From the NCBI GenBank assembly GCA_020161815.1, contig JAIUOP010000002.1, positions 248,001-312,000 of the forward strand: 64,000 nt of DNA. Reading direction: 5' to 3'. Every line of letters begins with the position of its first letter. Position 1 is the stretch's first letter. This document shows, in pieces, positions 60,695 to 64,000 of this stretch. The notes beneath the pieces are model-generated. The model was not told where the DNA came from. It saw nothing but the letters and a program-made list of their open reading frames with translations, and ran no database searches. This stretch comes from Actinomycetota bacterium (GTDB taxonomy: Bacteria > Actinomycetota > Actinomycetes > Actinomycetales > Dermatophilaceae). The position numbers and the translations under genes are program-made.

Positions 60695-61908
60695 CAGAGC
60701 CCACTCGCCTGCGTGCTCGCGCAGCGGCCCACGCCGCCCCGGCGGCTGTTCCTGACCATGGACTCTTTCCGGCACTCGACGGCATGCGTGCCGTCGCCGT
60801 TGCCATGGTGGTCGCCACCCACGCCGCCTTCTGGACCGGCGGCTACCAGAACAGCGCCTTCAAGGCCCCTCTCGCGCGTCTCGACGCCGGTGTGGCGATC
60901 TTCTTCGTGCTCTCCGGCTTCCTGCTCGTGCGTCCGTGGCTGCAAGCGGCCCGGGACAACGGGCCCTTGCCCAGCCTGCGGGTCTACTTCTGGCGTCGGG
61001 CGCTGCGGATCCTGCCGTTGTACTGGCTCACCATCGCACTGGCGTTCTTCGGCGTGGACCAGGTGCGTCCCATCACCGCAGCCGATTGGGTTCGCCACCT
61101 CCTGCTCGTGCAGACCGGGAAGTTCAGCTGGTTGCGACCGGGGCTGACCCACACGTGGAGCCTGTCGACCGAAGCGGCGTTCTACGTCACGCTGCCGCTC
61201 TTCGGCATCGCCGCCGTTCTGTGGTGCCGTCGCCGGGGATGGCAACCTCGAGCGCTGCTCCTGCTCAGCGCGGCCCTCGCGCTCGTCTCGGTGTGGTGGC
61301 CCTATGCCATTCATGGCGTCCGCTACACCTCGGACTGGACGCCGAACCTGTGGTTGCCGGCCTACCTCTCATGGTTCGTCGGGGGCATGGTCCTGGCCCT
61401 GGTGCAGGTGCACGCAGCGGGGTCCTCCATGAGTTCGCGGAGCCGCCGGTGGCTCGACGCCCTACGAGCCGCCCCCGGCATCCTCGTCGTGGTCGCGACC
61501 GCCGTGTGGGTCATGTCCTGCAGCCCCATCGCCGGCCCGCTCGGCCTGTCCACCGTTGACCAGACGACCAGCGCCGCGGTGCGCAGCACCCTGTATGCCG
61601 TGGCGGCGGTCACCCTCGTCTTCCCTGCCGTCTTCTCTCCGCAGAGCCTGCTCCACCGCTTCCTCGCGCACCCGGTCATGCGGCGCCTGGGGGAGGTCTC
61701 CTACGGCGTCTTCCTCCTCCACATCGTGCTGCTCGAGTGGCTCATGTGGTTGTTCGGCTGGCCGCTGTTCACCGGCAACACGCTCTACCTGTTTGCCGCC
61801 ACCATGGTGGTCTCGACCGCCGCGGCCGAACTGTCCTTCAGGTTCATCGAGGCACCGGCGATGCGGCTCCGTCGCCTGGTCAAGGGGCCGAGCCGACGTC
61901 GGGAGTGA
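60691..61908 (+). CDS. Acyltransferase-3 family membrane protein
   Basis: 405 residues, acyltransferase-3 (OafA/NodX-like) family with about ten membrane segments. Typical start LFPALDGMRAVAVAMVVATHAAFW (catalytic His), GVAIFFVLSGFLLVRPW, the R-rich FWRRALRILPLYW and the late GEVSYGVFLLHIVL. Such proteins move acetyl or other acyl groups from the cytoplasm onto exported glycans. GTG start with GGGAG 7 bases upstream, overlapping the previous stop. Its last 29 bases overlap the 3' end of the AftD-like gene on the other strand. Confidence 0.92.
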   Translation: MTEPTRLRARAAAHAAPAAVPDHGLFPALDGMRAVAVAMVVATHAAFWTGGYQNSAFKAPLARLDAGVAIFFVLSGFLLVRPWLQAARDNGPLPSLRVYFWRRALRILPLYWLTIALAFFGVDQVRPITAADWVRHLLLVQTGKFSWLRPGLTHTWSLSTEAAFYVTLPLFGIAAVLWCRRRGWQPRALLLLSAALALVSVWWPYAIHGVRYTSDWTPNLWLPAYLSWFVGGMVLALVQVHAAGSSMSSRSRRWLDALRAAPGILVVVATAVWVMSCSPIAGPLGLSTVDQTTSAAVRSTLYAVAAVTLVFPAVFSPQSLLHRFLAHPVMRRLGEVSYGVFLLHIVLLEWLMWLFGWPLFTGNTLYLFAATMVVSTAAAELSFRFIEAPAMRLRRLVKGPSRRRE

Positions 61909-64000
61909 GCGACTCGTCGTCGCCGTGAGGCCGCGGTGGCAGCACGGCGGCGAGCGCGAGGCTCGCCAGAGCGGTCAGGCACAGGAGCTGGACTGCGGCC
62001 GTCGGTGCGACATACCCCACCGAGTACACCGGAGCGCGGGCCACAGCCAGACCGGCCACGACGTACGCGAGGGAGCCGACGCCAGCCAGGGCCGGGCGCG
62101 GGTCGCGTCCTCGGGTCGAGAGCAGCCAGGTCACGGCCGCCAGGAGGCTCACGACGACCAGGCCCAACCACCCGCCGACCGCCGCGAAAGTCAGGATCGT
62201 GACGCCGGCCATGCTCCACCTGACCGGCAGGCCAGGGCCGGGACCCTGCGGCCCGGCCGCGCGACGCATGGGGGCCGCGGCCAGCGCGATCGCGGCAACG
62301 ACGCCGAGGAGCCCCAGCAGCAGACCCGTGCGGTAGGCCCGGTCCGGCGTGAACACCAAGGAGACTCGACCGGCATCCCCGGGCGGCAGGACATAGCCCT
62401 GCTGCCACCCGAACATCGTCACTGGGGCCAAGCGCTCGCCATCGAGTCGGGCCTCCCATCCGGGGTTGACGTTCTCAGGCACCACCAGGACGGACGATGA
62501 GCCTCGGTCGGGGACCTCGATGACCTCCGAGACCGCATCACGAGACGCGGTGCGGACCGTCGGCCCCACACTGGAGGCCGGAACGGCACTCCCTCGGCGG
62601 GTCAGGACGACCGAGGTCGCTCCCCACGTCGCCGAGCTCGCCGCGTCGAGCTCGACCTCGCCCCGACGCAGCCTCACCGCTTCCTGGGAGCACGGCGTCG
62701 CCGAGATGGTCGCTCCGGTCATCAGTTGGGACACGGTCCCCTTCACGGCGAAGTGTTGGACCTGACCGTCGACCTCGATCGTGGGTCCCACCTCGCAGGG
62801 AACCTCGATCGGACGCTCACCGACCTCGTTCATGCCGACGGCGCTCGGAGAGCCGAGGTCCACGCCGGCGAGCCCCACCGGAAGGTCGACCGGCGGCCCA
62901 TCGGCGCCCATCGACACCCGATGCACTCCCGCGTGCAGCGTGAGCTGCACCTCCTGACCCATGACCGGAGTCGCCGTGACGGAACCATCAGCGGCCACGG
63001 GGACGGTCTGGCTGAAACCCCCCACGGAGATGGTCACTGCCTGGGGCCGGGTGAGGGCCCACTCCGGTCCCGGGGTCAGCTCCAACGACCCGATCTCTCG
63101 CGGCGCGTCGAGGCGCAGCGTGATCGTGGGATCCCGGTCCTCGGCAGCGGCTCGCCAGAGCGTGGCCGGATCCTCGTCGACCAGCGCGAGAGGTCCGGCG
63201 ACCGGGGACTCGAAGGCCCGGGAAGAGACCGAGACCGTCGGCCACTCGGGCACAGCCACGGCCAGGAGTGTTTCCACGGAAGCGTCCGGGCGAGGACGGA
63301 CCTCGAGCGAGATGTCGTAGTCCGCCGCCACCGGGGCTGTGAAACGGCGGAAGAGACCGATCTCGTCTTCCCCGAGATGTGCCAGGCCCGCGGCGCACAG
63401 AGGACCGGAACGCAGGGCGAGGCACTCCCCCGCCGCGTCACTCGCGCGCCCGAAGCGGAACTCGTCGACGGCGCTGGACCCCTCCACCGGGGGTAGGCGC
63501 AGGTAGCGCCGCGCCTGGAGTCCCGGGATCCCGAGTTCGCCGATCCCCACTTGTTGAAAGGCGGGATTGGGCGAGACGACGGACAGGATCTTGACCCGCA
63601 CGAACGTGACGGGTCGGTCACCCGACTGGAGGGTCACCGCTGTGGTGCCTTTCGACGGCCTCACCGACTGTGCGCTCACGTTCGTCTCGATCTCGACCTC
63701 GCTGATCGGCGCGTCAGAGGTCGGCGCCAACTGGAGGGAAGGCACGGCCCGCGGGCGGTCGAAGTCCACCTGGAGGAACTGCCCCACCGGGTCGGTGAGC
63801 GGGGCCGTGCGCCAGGCCGTTCGGGGATCCCCGTCGACCGCGGCATACGGGAGATCACCGGTCACCGACATCCGGGCGGCGCTTGCGTCGGCTGCCGAAC
63901 TCGACGCTGTGACCGCGCTCAGCCCCGCGCCGTACTCCGCCACGACCTGACGCCCGTCGGCCCACGAGGGCAGGTAGTCGGCCACCTTCTTCGGCACGCG
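61880..64000 (-). CDS. aftD: AftD-like alpha-(1,3)-arabinofuranosyltransferase, C-terminal part (cut by right edge)
   Basis: The last 706 codons; the N-terminal GT-C domain lies beyond the window. What is seen is the large exported part: F5/8-type C carbohydrate-binding-like modules (VDGDPRTAWRTAPLTDPVGQ and a second LVDEDPATLWRAA block with REIGSLELTPG), a DUF3367-type region with VPENVNPGWEARLDGERLAP and GWQQGYVLPPG, then four C-terminal membrane segments (about 585-685). This layout matches AftD of mycobacteria, an arabinan-branching enzyme. The true acceptor glycan in this organism is unknown. Beside an acyltransferase and a GT-C-like gene. Confidence 0.8.
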   Translation of the reverse strand, partial: RVPKKVADYLPSWADGRQVVAEYGAGLSAVTASSSAADASAARMSVTGDLPYAAVDGDPRTAWRTAPLTDPVGQFLQVDFDRPRAVPSLQLAPTSDAPISEVEIETNVSAQSVRPSKGTTAVTLQSGDRPVTFVRVKILSVVSPNPAFQQVGIGELGIPGLQARRYLRLPPVEGSSAVDEFRFGRASDAAGECLALRSGPLCAAGLAHLGEDEIGLFRRFTAPVAADYDISLEVRPRPDASVETLLAVAVPEWPTVSVSSRAFESPVAGPLALVDEDPATLWRAAAEDRDPTITLRLDAPREIGSLELTPGPEWALTRPQAVTISVGGFSQTVPVAADGSVTATPVMGQEVQLTLHAGVHRVSMGADGPPVDLPVGLAGVDLGSPSAVGMNEVGERPIEVPCEVGPTIEVDGQVQHFAVKGTVSQLMTGATISATPCSQEAVRLRRGEVELDAASSATWGATSVVLTRRGSAVPASSVGPTVRTASRDAVSEVIEVPDRGSSSVLVVPENVNPGWEARLDGERLAPVTMFGWQQGYVLPPGDAGRVSLVFTPDRAYRTGLLLGLLGVVAAIALAAAPMRRAAGPQGPGPGLPVRWSMAGVTILTFAAVGGWLGLVVVSLLAAVTWLLSTRGRDPRPALAGVGSLAYVVAGLAVARAPVYSVGYVAPTAAVQLLCLTALASLALAAVLPPRPHGDDESLTPDVGSAP

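Overview
The window is GC-rich chromosomal DNA (about 70% G+C by eye) from an actinobacterium. The gene order uvrC-rapZ-yvcK-whiA-gap-pgk-tpiA-secG-rbpA followed by opcA-zwf-tal-tkt-ctaB-ctaA and a sufR-sufB...operon is the conserved actinobacterial arrangement also known from Mycobacterium tuberculosis (Rv1420-Rv1466 region). RbpA, WhiA, OpcA, a mycothiol-type DinB enzyme and an AftD-like arabinofuranosyltransferase support this. A Micrococcales/Intrasporangiaceae-like host (Janibacter/Knoellia type) is my inference only.

Left part (1-5.4 kb): an ABC-F ATPase cut by the left edge, a zinc metallopeptidase, then a reverse-strand unit of four little-characterised genes (lipoprotein, CPBP intramembrane protease, two unknowns), three of which lie in visibly less GC-rich DNA. 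4.8-13.1 kb: a reverse-strand Fe-S assembly operon sufR-sufB-sufD-Rieske ferredoxin-sufC-sufS-sufU-sufT ending with an acVLRF1-type peptidyl-tRNA hydrolase. SufB is interrupted by a 377-residue class-1 intein with a LAGLIDADG endonuclease. 13.2-19.3 kb: pssA-psd phospholipid genes, an ABC-2 transporter pair, a polysaccharide deacetylase lipoprotein and haem A biosynthesis (ctaA, ctaB). 19.5-25.8 kb: tkt-tal-zwf-opcA plus a DUF3806-like gene; no pgl is seen. 25.9-34.7 kb: rbpA, secG, lower glycolysis tpiA-pgk-gap with a CRP/GlxR-like site upstream of gap, then whiA-yvcK-rapZ-uvrC.

34.8-41.1 kb: a Rieske lipoprotein and a complete branched-chain amino-acid ABC operon livJ-H-M-G-F with an internal hairpin after livJ. 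41.2-50.4 kb: uvrA, a mycothiol-dependent DinB enzyme plus metallo-beta-lactamase pair, an EamA exporter, a TerC protein preceded by a manganese riboswitch of the yybP-ykoY class, a YjbR protein and uvrB. 50.5-58.7 kb: a Gfo/Idh/MocA oxidoreductase, arginase, a CoaE-GrpB fusion, an unusual pair of sphingosine-phosphate-lyase-like PLP enzyme and FGGY kinase, and malic enzyme. 58.7-64 kb: envelope genes, namely a polytopic GT-C-like protein, an acyltransferase-3 and an AftD-like protein cut by the right edge.

No rRNA, tRNA, CRISPR array, transposase or phage gene was seen, and no stretch above 300 bases lacks a gene (the largest gap is 233 bases at 35256-35488). Two genome-style signals cut across the genes. 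One is strong enrichment of the word GTATGCC/GGCATAC (about 40 copies, several inside longer shared repeats, one hairpin and one three-copy array). The other is a set of promoters whose -10 box ends 6-7 bases before a start codon, implying leaderless mRNAs.
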